Assembly (NCBI GenBank): GCA_964569695.1
Contig: CAZMUA010000012.1
Location: forward strand, 37,579 to 101,578
From: UBA8106 sp964569695
GTDB lineage: Bacteria; Acidobacteriota; Vicinamibacteria; Vicinamibacterales; UBA823
Direction of reading: 5' to 3'
DNA: 64,000 nt
Shown here: positions 1 through 7,964 of the stretch, in pieces
How the letters are laid out: each line of letters opens with the position of its first letter
Position numbering within the stretch: position 1 is the stretch's first letter
Notes under the pieces: generated by a model
Databases searched by the model: none
What the model was told of the DNA's origin: nothing
What the model saw: only the letters and a program-made list of their open reading frames with translations
Translations under genes and position numbers: made by a program

Positions 1-554
1 CGTTGAGCATAGTCACGGGCAGCCTCAGCTTCAGCACTCTGCCCCACGGGCTTAACAGGAGGCAACAGTAAATCAAGAAGGCGTTCTTCAGCATTTTGCT
101 GAGCCTTTTCTTTGACCTGAATCAGCCTCTCTTCGCGCACCATGTCAACGGTGAGCTCAACCAGGTCACGCACCATTGATTCAACATCACGCCCCACATA
201 ACCAACTTCGGTGAATTTTGACGCCTCGACTTTCACGAACGGCGATTGCGTCAACCGAGCTAATCGTCTGGCGATCTCGGTTTTGCCAACACCGGTCGGA
301 CCGATCATAAGAATATTCTTCGGTGCGACTTCTTCGGCTAGTTCAGCTGGTAATTTCTGCCGTCTCAGTCGATTTCTTAACGCCACGGCAACGGCCCGCT
401 TGGCTTTATTTTGACCAATCACGTGCCGATCGAGTTCCACCACAATCTCTCGTGGCGTCAGTTTATCGACCGTCGAGCCAGCTGAGGCTGGTAAATAAAT
501 CGGCACTAGCTGCGATTCCACAAATTTATTAACCCTACGACGAACAAACTCCAT
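1..554 (-). CDS. hslU: ATP-dependent protease ATPase subunit HslU (ClpY), partial
   Basis: AAA+ unfoldase that feeds substrates to the HslV peptidase in the cytoplasm. Only the N-terminal ~185 residues lie in the window; the reading frame stays open to base 1. Visible are the family hallmark LTPREIV..LD..VIGQ, the Walker A motif GPTGVGKT, and the following segment VEASKFTEVGYVGRDVES, which is near-diagnostic for HslU. The frame opens with ATG at 554, 21 bases after the hslV stop codon. No clear Shine-Dalgarno sequence precedes it, and an in-frame GTG at 506 (giving a product starting M-PIYLPASAG) fits the usual HslU N-terminus better, so the true start may be 506. It is almost certainly co-transcribed with hslV. 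Confidence 0.95.
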   Translation of the reverse strand, partial: MEFVRRRVNKFVESQLVPIYLPASAGSTVDKLTPREIVVELDRHVIGQNKAKRAVAVALRNRLRRQKLPAELAEEVAPKNILMIGPTGVGKTEIARRLARLTQSPFVKVEASKFTEVGYVGRDVESMVRDLVELTVDMVREERLIQVKEKAQQNAEERLLDLLLPPVKPVGQSAEAEAARDYAQ

Positions 555-575
555 CGTGTTTGGTCAGCACACTTG

Positions 576-1103
576 TCACAATTCTTCAATCGTAATCGAA
601 TCATTGGTGTAGATGCAGATGCTCGCCGCGATGTTCATTGCTTGCTCGGCAATCGCATGCGCGTCGAGCGAGGTGTTCTGAGCCAAGGCTTTGGCCGCTG
701 CTAAGGCGTACACTCCACCTGAACCGATTGCAATAATTCCGTCATCGGGCTCAATAAGGTCGCCAGTGCCAGACAACAAGAAGGTTGACGACTTATCCAG
801 CACAAGCAACATCGCTTCTAAACGCCTGAGCAAGCGGTCAGTGCGCCAGTCCTTGGCCAACTCAACGGCTGAACGTTCTAGATTCCCCCGATACTCTTCT
901 AACTTTGCCTCGAACCGAGCAAACAACGCGAAAGAGTCAGCTGCTGACCCCGCGAATCCTGCGAGTATCTGATCCTTATACAGTCGTCGAATCTTACGAG
1001 CGCCCTGCTTGACAACTGTGTTCGCAAAAGTAACCTGACCGTCGCCTGCCATGACGGCGCGTCCCTGGTGCCTCACGACTAAAACCGTTGTGCTATGAAT
1101 CAT
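576..1103 (-). CDS. hslV: ATP-dependent protease peptidase subunit HslV (ClpQ)
   Basis: Threonine peptidase of the HslUV proteasome-like complex, 175 residues, the normal family length. The N-terminus MIHSTTVLVVR contains a short propeptide before Thr5, the expected N-terminal nucleophile after processing. GDGQVTF (about residues 21-27) and the GARKIRRL segment follow, as in other HslV proteins. The ATG at 1103 is kept because it places the catalytic Thr at the right distance, although no good ribosome binding site is seen. hslU follows directly. In many bacteria xerC lies immediately upstream of hslV; here xerC is about 6 kb away, with the sigma operon and an ABC-F gene in between. Confidence 0.96.
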   Translation of the reverse strand: MIHSTTVLVVRHQGRAVMAGDGQVTFANTVVKQGARKIRRLYKDQILAGFAGSAADSFALFARFEAKLEEYRGNLERSAVELAKDWRTDRLLRRLEAMLLVLDKSSTFLLSGTGDLIEPDDGIIAIGSGGVYALAAAKALAQNTSLDAHAIAEQAMNIAASICIYTNDSITIEEL

Positions 1104-1192
1104 GAGTTGAAAGCGGAAGGTATCAGTTCTTTATTTCGATTTATCGCGAGTCTAGTAGATGCATGAAAATACTGTCAACGTCTCGGAAATAA

Positions 1193-1741
1193 TCAATTCT
1201 CAAGATTTCCACGAATTAGAAGCGTCCGATCAATCATAAATTCACCCAACTTGACCCAAGGGTCACTACGATGTTTGGCAAAGAGACTAAGCTTGGCATC
1301 CTGAAACAATCGGTGTTCCATCAATTCCCGCCGTGGTTGAATCCCCGTGTAACCCAAACTGGATTGCATGACAAATGCGGCAGTGGTCGAACCTGGCTCG
1401 AGCCCTGCCAAATCAATGGCAAAAATGGTTGAACTGCCAAGCTCTTCTGGATCGTCCGTACCGTCAGGCATCACCAAACGAAAAGAACCAAGGAGCTGAA
1501 CTGAACTGACATTGTCCTCAAGTACATTTTGAAGTGTAAATGAAATACCCGGAACAATCTTGTTCTTCCCATCTTCAAGAATGCCTGCGTCAAACCACCC
1601 AGTCGTTATATCAGTAACGACCAGTGCCTCGGTGACATCAATCGACGGACTGCATCCCGAGCCAAGGCTCGTCACTCCTAGCACGAAGAGCCCAACGGGG
1701 CCGAGCCGCCGCCACCATCTAGTTTGTCTTGAAGAATGCAT
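1193..1741 (-). CDS. Putative lipoprotein of unknown function
   Basis: About 182 residues. The N-terminus has a positively charged stretch (RQTRWWRR), a hydrophobic segment and the lipobox-like SLGSGC, predicting a lipid-anchored periplasmic or outer-membrane protein. The rest is a beta-rich domain with no motif I recognise. The ATG at 1741 is chosen because it lies just after the stop of the VWFA gene and puts the signal peptide at the N-terminus; a longer TTG start at 1777 would overlap that gene by 20 bases. It is the last gene of the sigma/anti-sigma/VWFA unit, so it may share that envelope-related role. The function is unknown. Confidence 0.7.
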   Translation of the reverse strand: MHSSRQTRWWRRLGPVGLFVLGVTSLGSGCSPSIDVTEALVVTDITTGWFDAGILEDGKNKIVPGISFTLQNVLEDNVSSVQLLGSFRLVMPDGTDDPEELGSSTIFAIDLAGLEPGSTTAAFVMQSSLGYTGIQPRRELMEHRLFQDAKLSLFAKHRSDPWVKLGEFMIDRTLLIRGNLEN

Positions 1742-1757
1742 CAACACGGATTGTAGA

Positions 1758-3428
1758 TCAGAATTCCCCTGTATCAATCCGCTTTATCGTATCCTCGCGT
1801 GAAAGTTCTCCCGCCCGTAAGGCGATCAAGTCAGACCCGCGAATCTTCAGCATCATTTTCATGCCTAGGGTGTCATTCGGTGAAAACGAAGCGACGGTGG
1901 CGACAACCAGCCAGTCATCGGCACCGAGCAGGATCGCTTCGCTATGATCTAGTATGACGGCCGTCACTTCGGTCGCGATCTGGGCCGTGTATTCCGCTTG
2001 AAGATCTTCCTCACTCGCGACGCGCCGAGCGAGCCGACCTCGTTGTGACCCTGTTCGAGTGGGTCCCATCGGAGATCCAGGCGGCAGCGGTCGTCGAAAG
2101 GCTAGAAGCGCCCGTTCAAAATTTTCCATTAATTGCTCGTCATCAAACGTACGCATATTCTCCCTGAGCACGGGAAGCACTTCATCAAGATCGGCGGCGA
2201 GGCGTGCACTGAGATCTGATTGGTTCAACTGGCGAAACACCCAGTTAATACTAGGACGAAGCATCGGCACTTGAACGTCAAAAAAGACACCATACCCATC
2301 CAATCTAAAGCCACGTGCCTGCGCAGTCCCCGCAAAATTGATTCTACTGCTTGGATCAGACGTCTCTATTCGCGATGCGAATTGCTCTGCGCCATGTGTC
2401 ACTGCCTGTTCGAAAACACGTTCCATGATGCGCAACTGGTATCGCGATTCGATCGGATCAGACGAAGCGATCTTTTCATTTGGACTCGCTTCCGATGAAA
2501 GAACGGCCGGATTACCACGGGCAACCCAAGACGCGTCGGCCATTTCAATCTCAACTCGATCGGGAGGGATGAGCATGTCAGGACGAGCGTACACCACCAA
2601 GTACTGATTCAGCAGTTCGTGGGCAAGCGCTTCCAACGTTTCCTGCAAACGCTGCCCTCTCAGAAGGTCGTGACGCTTCCCACCGGTCCTCTCAGTTCCA
2701 CGGTCGAGGACCATGTCGCGATACCGTGCATTCGTACCAAGTCCTGCACCCCTTGAAGTTAAGACCACGGCATGCAGACTTGCCCCACTTTCATCGACGC
2801 TTTGCAAGACCGACTGATAAGACCGACTACTGTAATCAACTCCCTCAGCCGTCACAACGAGAATGATAGGACGCGTTGTATTCCGACGGCTCAACCCACG
2901 CGATGCGTTCAAAATCGTATCCAGGAGATGGCCACCACTCATGGGCCGTGGGAAAATCCGTTTGACTGCAGCTTGTAGTTCTTCAGGGTTATTCCGATAG
3001 TCAGTAACAATGGTTGGCCTGTCGCCAATCGTGAACAAGGCCATCTCGTGAGAACCAGCCATCATCTTGACAAATGATTCAAGGCCCGCCCGCAGATCTC
3101 GCAGGTACGGGCGAACCGCTTCACTATTGTCGATGACCAAGGCGATTTGGAACGAGCCGGTCGCTTTCGTGACACTTAACACTTCACGCCGTATGCCATC
3201 TTCACGCACAATGAATGCATCGGCAGCGAGACCAACGACCGGATTATCTTGTTGATCCAGCACACTCACATAAATCCGCTGGTCACTAGCAGAAGCTTGG
3301 AACGACTCAGCCACAGTGCTTGGTGGTATCGTCGACACTTCGGCTGCTCTCATGTTCGCTGCTAACAGTGGAAGCGCCAAAACGTTTAGCGCCAACAAGG
3401 TCAGGACGTTAGCTACCAGTGCTCTCAC
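1758..3428 (-). CDS. VWFA-related domain protein, secreted
   Basis: 556 residues with an N-terminal hydrophobic signal peptide (residues ~1-28). A Bacteroides-type short beta domain (about 48-90: VSVLDQQDNPVVGL..FIVREDG) leads into a von Willebrand factor A fold (about 95-290). The first MIDAS element reads DNSEAV, an imperfect DxSxS, so metal binding may be altered. This arrangement is characteristic of the VWFA-related proteins abundant in Acidobacteria. The C-terminal half (about 320-556) is not a domain I recognise. It lies directly downstream of an ECF sigma factor and its anti-sigma factor, with 14 bases to the latter. A role as an exported protein-interaction or envelope-stress protein is inference. 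Confidence 0.85.
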   Translation of the reverse strand: MRALVANVLTLLALNVLALPLLAANMRAAEVSTIPPSTVAESFQASASDQRIYVSVLDQQDNPVVGLAADAFIVREDGIRREVLSVTKATGSFQIALVIDNSEAVRPYLRDLRAGLESFVKMMAGSHEMALFTIGDRPTIVTDYRNNPEELQAAVKRIFPRPMSGGHLLDTILNASRGLSRRNTTRPIILVVTAEGVDYSSRSYQSVLQSVDESGASLHAVVLTSRGAGLGTNARYRDMVLDRGTERTGGKRHDLLRGQRLQETLEALAHELLNQYLVVYARPDMLIPPDRVEIEMADASWVARGNPAVLSSEASPNEKIASSDPIESRYQLRIMERVFEQAVTHGAEQFASRIETSDPSSRINFAGTAQARGFRLDGYGVFFDVQVPMLRPSINWVFRQLNQSDLSARLAADLDEVLPVLRENMRTFDDEQLMENFERALLAFRRPLPPGSPMGPTRTGSQRGRLARRVASEEDLQAEYTAQIATEVTAVILDHSEAILLGADDWLVVATVASFSPNDTLGMKMMLKIRGSDLIALRAGELSREDTIKRIDTGEF

Positions 3429-3442
3429 AACTACCCCCTAAG

Positions 3443-4219
3443 CTATCTTCCTGCCACAAGCACGAGATAATCCATCAGTTCATGATGCTGGACAACTTCT
3501 GCCTCGGTAAATCCCTGAAGCTCTCCTAACTGTTGGTCGATCCGCAACAAATCAGTCTGTCGTTGAACCTCGGTTTCTCGTAACAACTGTGCAAAACGGA
3601 GTGCCAGTTCGCGTTGTTGACGTTGCTCGCTCTCGTCTACTAAACCTTGCACGCGTTCAACGAGCGCGTCATCAGTCATGCCGATTCGACTACCTTTATC
3701 TCCCAGTTCCGCATTCGCCAGCGAAACCTTAGAAGCAGAAACAGCCTGACTTTCAGCAAATTCCTCTCGCAGTCCCTGGGCTAATGTTTCGAATTCCTTA
3801 CGCCACTCTGGCTCCGCGTTTTCAAGTACAGGTGCGGTAGTCGGTCTTGTCCAACCTGTCCGCACGAGGAGCCCTTCCGATCCGTACGTAATCTCAAGAT
3901 TAACCAATGAAACAGCCACAGCGGTTACCAGTAACGCTGCTGCAGCTAACCCAAAAGCGCGAACGGGCTGCGAATGCCACCACGGCCTAAACCCAGAATC
4001 ATTACGACTAACAAGTTGAAATTGAGGTTCAGGTTCTGCTGGCGCCCACTCGGTCAACATGCTGCGTACGCCTTTCAATTCGTCAATCTCCTGCGCACAA
4101 GCAGTGCAAGTCATTAAATGACTGGATATCCATTGCCGCTCCTCTGCACTGCACTCGTCATAGAGATAAGCGATGAGTACCGCCTTATCTCCACATAAAT
4201 TTAATCGCTTTGAATCCAT
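3443..4219 (-). CDS. Anti-sigma factor, zinc-finger (zf-HC2) membrane protein
   Basis: About 258 residues. The cytoplasmic N-terminus carries the anti-sigma zinc-binding pattern HLMTCTAC (HxxxCxxC, about residues 34-41), preceded by a Cys in DECSAEE. A single membrane segment follows (about 87-110, FGLAAAALLVTAVAVSLV), then a periplasmic region rich in Glu/Gln/Arg that probably forms a coiled coil (about 145-250). The ATG at 4219 overlaps the sigma-factor stop codon (TAATG), with AAGGGA just upstream, so translation is coupled. A TTG at 4243 would give a longer but less likely form. It should sequester the adjacent sigma factor until an envelope signal releases it; the signal is unknown. Confidence 0.88.
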   Translation of the reverse strand: MDSKRLNLCGDKAVLIAYLYDECSAEERQWISSHLMTCTACAQEIDELKGVRSMLTEWAPAEPEPQFQLVSRNDSGFRPWWHSQPVRAFGLAAAALLVTAVAVSLVNLEITYGSEGLLVRTGWTRPTTAPVLENAEPEWRKEFETLAQGLREEFAESQAVSASKVSLANAELGDKGSRIGMTDDALVERVQGLVDESEQRQQRELALRFAQLLRETEVQRQTDLLRIDQQLGELQGFTEAEVVQHHELMDYLVLVAGR

Positions 4220-4875
4220 TATGATTCCCTTGCTGATGACCAATTAACACGCGATTGACTCAGTCCGGCCTCTACCCGGACCAAGGGGTTGGAAAGTCCC
4301 AATCGCCTGAACTCCCCTCGCAGTTGACTTAGCCCGTGATACACCCGTGTCTTAATTGTGCTCACTGGACAATCCAATAAATTCGAAATCTCCTGAAACG
4401 TAAATCCGTGGTATTCCTTCAGCACAACTGCTGTCCGCTGTTCCTTGGAAAGACCTTGCATCGCCTTCGCAACCATGTCGCCTAATTCTCGACGTTCGAC
4501 TAGATCCTGAATCGATTCGGATGTGTCGTCGGCCGGAGCCAAATCAAGGATGTCAATATCTTGTGGTGCAGCAACAACTGGTGTTCGACGCTCTCGACGG
4601 ATCCAGTCACGACACAAGTTGATCGCGATACGATAGAGCCACGACGAAAATTTGGCCTCACTCCTAAAATTTCTTAACCCTCGAAATGCGCGCAGAAAGG
4701 TTTCCTGACAGACGTCACGAGCATCGTCTTCCCGGCCGATCAGACGATAGGCAAGTCGATAAATTGGCCGTTCCCATCGCTGCATGAGTGCATTAAAGCT
4801 CTCAGTGTCACCCTCAACACATCGGGCGACAAGTTCCTCATCGGTCCAACTCATCGTATCCACCAATGTCCCCAT
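4219..4875 (-). CDS. RNA polymerase sigma factor, ECF (RpoE-like) family
   Basis: About 218 residues with sigma-70 region 2 (YRLAYRLIGREDDARDVCQETFLRAFRGL, split across residues ~40-75, ending in the FSSWLYRIAINLCRDWIRR helix) and region 4 (LSKEQRTAVVLKEYHGFTF..ISNLLDCPVSTIKTRVYHGL). It has no region 1.1 or 3, as expected for ECF factors. The linker is acidic (DIDILDLAPADDTSES). Start options are GTG 4884, ATG 4875 (AAGGA ten bases upstream) and ATG 4854; I use 4875. It heads a four-gene unit with its anti-sigma factor, a VWFA protein and a lipoprotein. ECF operons are often autoregulated, but I found no convincing ECF-type promoter upstream. Confidence 0.93.
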   Translation of the reverse strand: MGTLVDTMSWTDEELVARCVEGDTESFNALMQRWERPIYRLAYRLIGREDDARDVCQETFLRAFRGLRNFRSEAKFSSWLYRIAINLCRDWIRRERRTPVVAAPQDIDILDLAPADDTSESIQDLVERRELGDMVAKAMQGLSKEQRTAVVLKEYHGFTFQEISNLLDCPVSTIKTRVYHGLSQLRGEFRRLGLSNPLVRVEAGLSQSRVNWSSARES

Positions 4876-5003
4876 TAATGACACATCCTTGGTCTACGCA
4901 TACCCTTGGGCCCACTTGCGACTTCTATAACTTTAGACGACACAAACCCTCGAAGAGTTGGCTACACTACCCCTTAAAATTCCAGCAAACCTTCTAAAAC
5001 GAT

Positions 5004-5028
5004 AAGTCATTGTATAAAATGACTTTAT
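5004..5028 (+). promoter_or_regulatory. Inverted repeat overlapping a -10-like TATAAA upstream of the ABC-F gene
   Basis: AAGTCATT (5004-5011) and AATGACTT (5018-5025) form a perfect 8-bp inverted repeat around the 6-base spacer GTATAA. TATAAA at 5013-5018 would serve as a -10 element, giving a leader of roughly 15 bases before the ATG at 5041. No good -35 hexamer is visible. A repeat sitting on a -10 box is the usual layout of a repressor operator, but it could also be an RNA hairpin or lie within the divergent sigma-operon promoter region. Confidence 0.35.
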
Positions 5029-5040
5029 CTGTTTCCCACA

Positions 5041-6987
5041 ATGATCCAATTATCTTCAGTTACAAAAGCCTTCGGTAATCAGGTGCTCCTGGAGCGAGTG
5101 AGCTGGCAGATCTCGGCCGGTGAACGTGTTGGTCTTTGTGGTCCGAATGGCGCTGGCAAGACGACTCTACTGCGAATGCTTGTTGGTTTCGAACAACCTG
5201 ATGAAGGAAGAATTATTTTATCGAACGATCTTAAAGTCGGTTACCTACCACAGGATGGTCTGGCTCATTCTGGTTGTACGCTCCAAGAAGAAGTAAGCAA
5301 AGCGTTCCAGCCCTTGCTTGATATACAGAGTGAAATGCACTTGCTTGAGGAACAACTTGGCGATAAATCAGTCCCGACTGAAGCGTATAACGAAAGGTTG
5401 TCACGATACAGCGATCTCCAAGAAATATTTCGTCGGCGTGAAGGCTACACGATCGATCTCAAGATCGCGACCGTTCTGCGCGGTTTAGGATTCACCGACA
5501 GTGAGTTCACTCATCAAACTCATACTTTTTCTGGTGGCTGGCAAATGCGGATCGCCTTAGCCAAGCTTTTACTGAGTCGTCCAGGATTACTCCTGCTGGA
5601 TGAACCGACGAACCATCTAGATCTGGAAGCCAGAAATTGGCTTGAAGACTATCTCAATGATTACCCTCATGCAGTGATACTCGTTTCACATGATCGCTTT
5701 TTTCTTGATGCAGTTGTTACCCGCATTGTCGATGTCGGCGCTAGATCATTGACAAACTATACCGGTAACTACAGTAGCTATTTAACAGAGCGTGACGCAC
5801 ACTTGAGCCGTCTCCGAGAACGCAAGCGTCGACAGGACGAAGAGATCGCGCGGATTAGACAGTTCGTAGATCGGTTCCGTTACCAAGCCACAAAAGCAGC
5901 TCAGGTGCAGAGCCGGCTGAAGATGCTGGACAAATTTGTGCCCATCGATGTCCCGCCAGAACGGAAGCGAGTCCACTTTACCTTTCCCACGTGTCGACAG
6001 AGCGGACGTCGGGTTCTCGAATTGCAGGATGTTCAAAAGTCATATGGCGAGAATGTTGTGGTTCGCAACGCAGCTCTGTTCGTAGAACGTGGCAACCGAA
6101 TAGCTATTGTCGGGCCTAATGGAGCAGGTAAATCAACCTTAATGCGCATATTGGCTGGAGTCGAATCGCCAGACGCTGGTCAGCGTTATCAGGGCCATAA
6201 CGTGATCACCGAATACTTTGCTCAAGACGAAGCTGACCAACTTGATGGCTCGAAGACTGTGCACGAAACGCTGGCAGCTGGAGCACCACTTGAGGCAGTA
6301 CCGACGATCCGTAACCTGCTGGGTGGATTTCTGTTTTCTGGTGATGACATCCACAAACGGGTAGGCGTGCTATCGGGTGGCGAACGAACTCGGCTGGCAG
6401 TCGCCAGGATGCTGCTGCGACCAGCAAACACCTTGCTTCTAGATGAACCCACTAATCATTTAGACATCGATTCGACTGACGTGCTTCTTGAAGCACTTGC
6501 GGCATTCAAAGGTACACTCATTTTTGTCTCACATGATCGCTATTTCGTTGATCGCTTGGCAACACAGATTATCAAAGTTGGCACTGGCGACGTCTTGATT
6601 TATCCTGGCAGTTATGAGGATTTTCGGTGGAGTCAGCACGAAAATCAACAACCTAGAGATAGAATTTCTAAAGGTGGATCACGGAAATCTGAACCGGTCA
6701 AGGCCGGTAAAAAGCATAAACAAGCCATCGCGAAAAAGCGAAAGGCGCAACGCACTGTTGAGACTCAACAGAAACAAATTGCCGATCTTGAGCGACAGAT
6801 CTCTGAACTGGAAAAAACCCTTAAACAGCTTGAGTCGACAATGGCCGAGCCAGGATTCTATGACGACCTGAAGGAATCTCAGCCCACCATTAACCACTAT
6901 CAAACGCTCATGTGGCAAATTGGCGATCTAATGCATCAGTGGGAAGAACTCCAACTCAAGGCAGATGTCGAACCCGCTGGCGAATAA
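5041..6987 (+). CDS. ABC-F family ATPase (Uup/YdiF type)
   Basis: 648 residues with two ATP-binding cassettes and no membrane segments. Cassette 1 has Walker A GPNGAGKTT (about 35-43), signature FSGGWQ and Walker B LLLLDEPTNHLD. Cassette 2 has GPNGAGKST (about 359-367), signature LSGGERTR and LLLDEPTNHLD. A charged linker lies between them, and a C-terminal coiled coil (about 545-640, Lys/Glu/Gln-rich) resembles that of Uup. ABC-F proteins act on the ribosome in translation or antibiotic protection, and Uup-type members also affect DNA transactions. The exact subfamily cannot be settled by eye. The ATG lacks a good Shine-Dalgarno sequence. It is divergent from the sigma operon and convergent with xerC, 29 bases away. 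Confidence 0.93.
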   Translation: MIQLSSVTKAFGNQVLLERVSWQISAGERVGLCGPNGAGKTTLLRMLVGFEQPDEGRIILSNDLKVGYLPQDGLAHSGCTLQEEVSKAFQPLLDIQSEMHLLEEQLGDKSVPTEAYNERLSRYSDLQEIFRRREGYTIDLKIATVLRGLGFTDSEFTHQTHTFSGGWQMRIALAKLLLSRPGLLLLDEPTNHLDLEARNWLEDYLNDYPHAVILVSHDRFFLDAVVTRIVDVGARSLTNYTGNYSSYLTERDAHLSRLRERKRRQDEEIARIRQFVDRFRYQATKAAQVQSRLKMLDKFVPIDVPPERKRVHFTFPTCRQSGRRVLELQDVQKSYGENVVVRNAALFVERGNRIAIVGPNGAGKSTLMRILAGVESPDAGQRYQGHNVITEYFAQDEADQLDGSKTVHETLAAGAPLEAVPTIRNLLGGFLFSGDDIHKRVGVLSGGERTRLAVARMLLRPANTLLLDEPTNHLDIDSTDVLLEALAAFKGTLIFVSHDRYFVDRLATQIIKVGTGDVLIYPGSYEDFRWSQHENQQPRDRISKGGSRKSEPVKAGKKHKQAIAKKRKAQRTVETQQKQIADLERQISELEKTLKQLESTMAEPGFYDDLKESQPTINHYQTLMWQIGDLMHQWEELQLKADVEPAGE

Positions 6988-7016
6988 AAAACTGCATGCC
7001 ATGACAGCGACACCGT

Positions 7017-7964
7017 CTAAGCACGAGGGTGTGTTTTCTTATACAACGTGAGTAACTGGGCTGCATTTACATGCGTATACCTCTGCGTTGTGCTGAGTCG
7101 CGCATGTCCTAGCAGTTCTTGAATAGCACGTAGATCGGCTCCTCGTTCCAGTAAATGTGTCGCAAACGAATGCCGAAGTGCGTGTGGACTGATACCTGAC
7201 CGATCGCCACACTCAGAAACATATCGACGCACCAAACGATCGACGCTCCTAGCGGACAACCGCCCTCCTCGATAATTAAGAAATAAAGGATTGTTTCGAT
7301 GTCGAGAAAGTTTAGTACCCGCCGGCCTTGTTCCCTGTTTAGAATTAACGCCAGCAATTAGTGCGGTCCTGTCTTTGAGATAAGCTCGGATAGCAGCCCC
7401 GGCACTTCGATGAAACGGCACCTCACGCTCGCGTCCTCCCTTTCCTTGCACACGAACCAATCGACCATTAAGATCGATATCTTCAAGATCTAGACTCACA
7501 AGTTCGCTCAAGCGGAGCCCGGAAGCGTAAAACAACTCAAGGATAGCCTTGTCTCGTCGTCCCAAAGGCTGAGTCGCATCTGGCATACTCAACAACTGTT
7601 CTACTTCACCCATTTCAAGATGAGCGGGAATCTTATGTTCAAGTTTGGGTGTACCAACCAATGCGCCAGGATCACCAACAATTTTCCCCTCGAGCCTGAG
7701 ATATCGACCAAAGACACGTATGGCTGCCAATTTTCTAGCCGAAGAGGATCGTGAGACTCCTCGGCGATAGAGTTCAGCCATGAAAGCCCTCACTGCTAGA
7801 TCCTCGAACTCGCTGACCGGAACCGAAGACGATTTTTGCCCCAGGTCAACTGCCAAGAATTCAATGAATTGGGATAGATCGCTCTCATAGGCACGTACAG
7901 TGTGCACTGATACGTTACGGTTCAACCGTAAATGCTCAAGAAATGAATGCAGATGGTCGTACAT
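7017..7964 (-). CDS. xerC: Tyrosine recombinase XerC
   Basis: 315 residues, the usual Xer length. The N-terminal SAM-like core-binding domain (about 3-95) is followed by the catalytic domain with the full pentad visible: Arg151 (ASGLRLSEL), Lys175 (QGKGGRER), His261 and Arg264 (HALRHSFATHLL), His287 (ELLGHARLS) and nucleophile Tyr296 (QRYTHV). It resolves chromosome dimers at dif with a partner recombinase, which is not in the window. Its start overlaps the end of trmFO by 29 bases, implying coupled translation in a topA-trmFO-xerC unit. XerC rather than XerD or XerA is favoured by this gene order. Confidence 0.93.
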   Translation of the reverse strand: MYDHLHSFLEHLRLNRNVSVHTVRAYESDLSQFIEFLAVDLGQKSSSVPVSEFEDLAVRAFMAELYRRGVSRSSSARKLAAIRVFGRYLRLEGKIVGDPGALVGTPKLEHKIPAHLEMGEVEQLLSMPDATQPLGRRDKAILELFYASGLRLSELVSLDLEDIDLNGRLVRVQGKGGREREVPFHRSAGAAIRAYLKDRTALIAGVNSKQGTRPAGTKLSRHRNNPLFLNYRGGRLSARSVDRLVRRYVSECGDRSGISPHALRHSFATHLLERGADLRAIQELLGHARLSTTQRYTHVNAAQLLTLYKKTHPRA

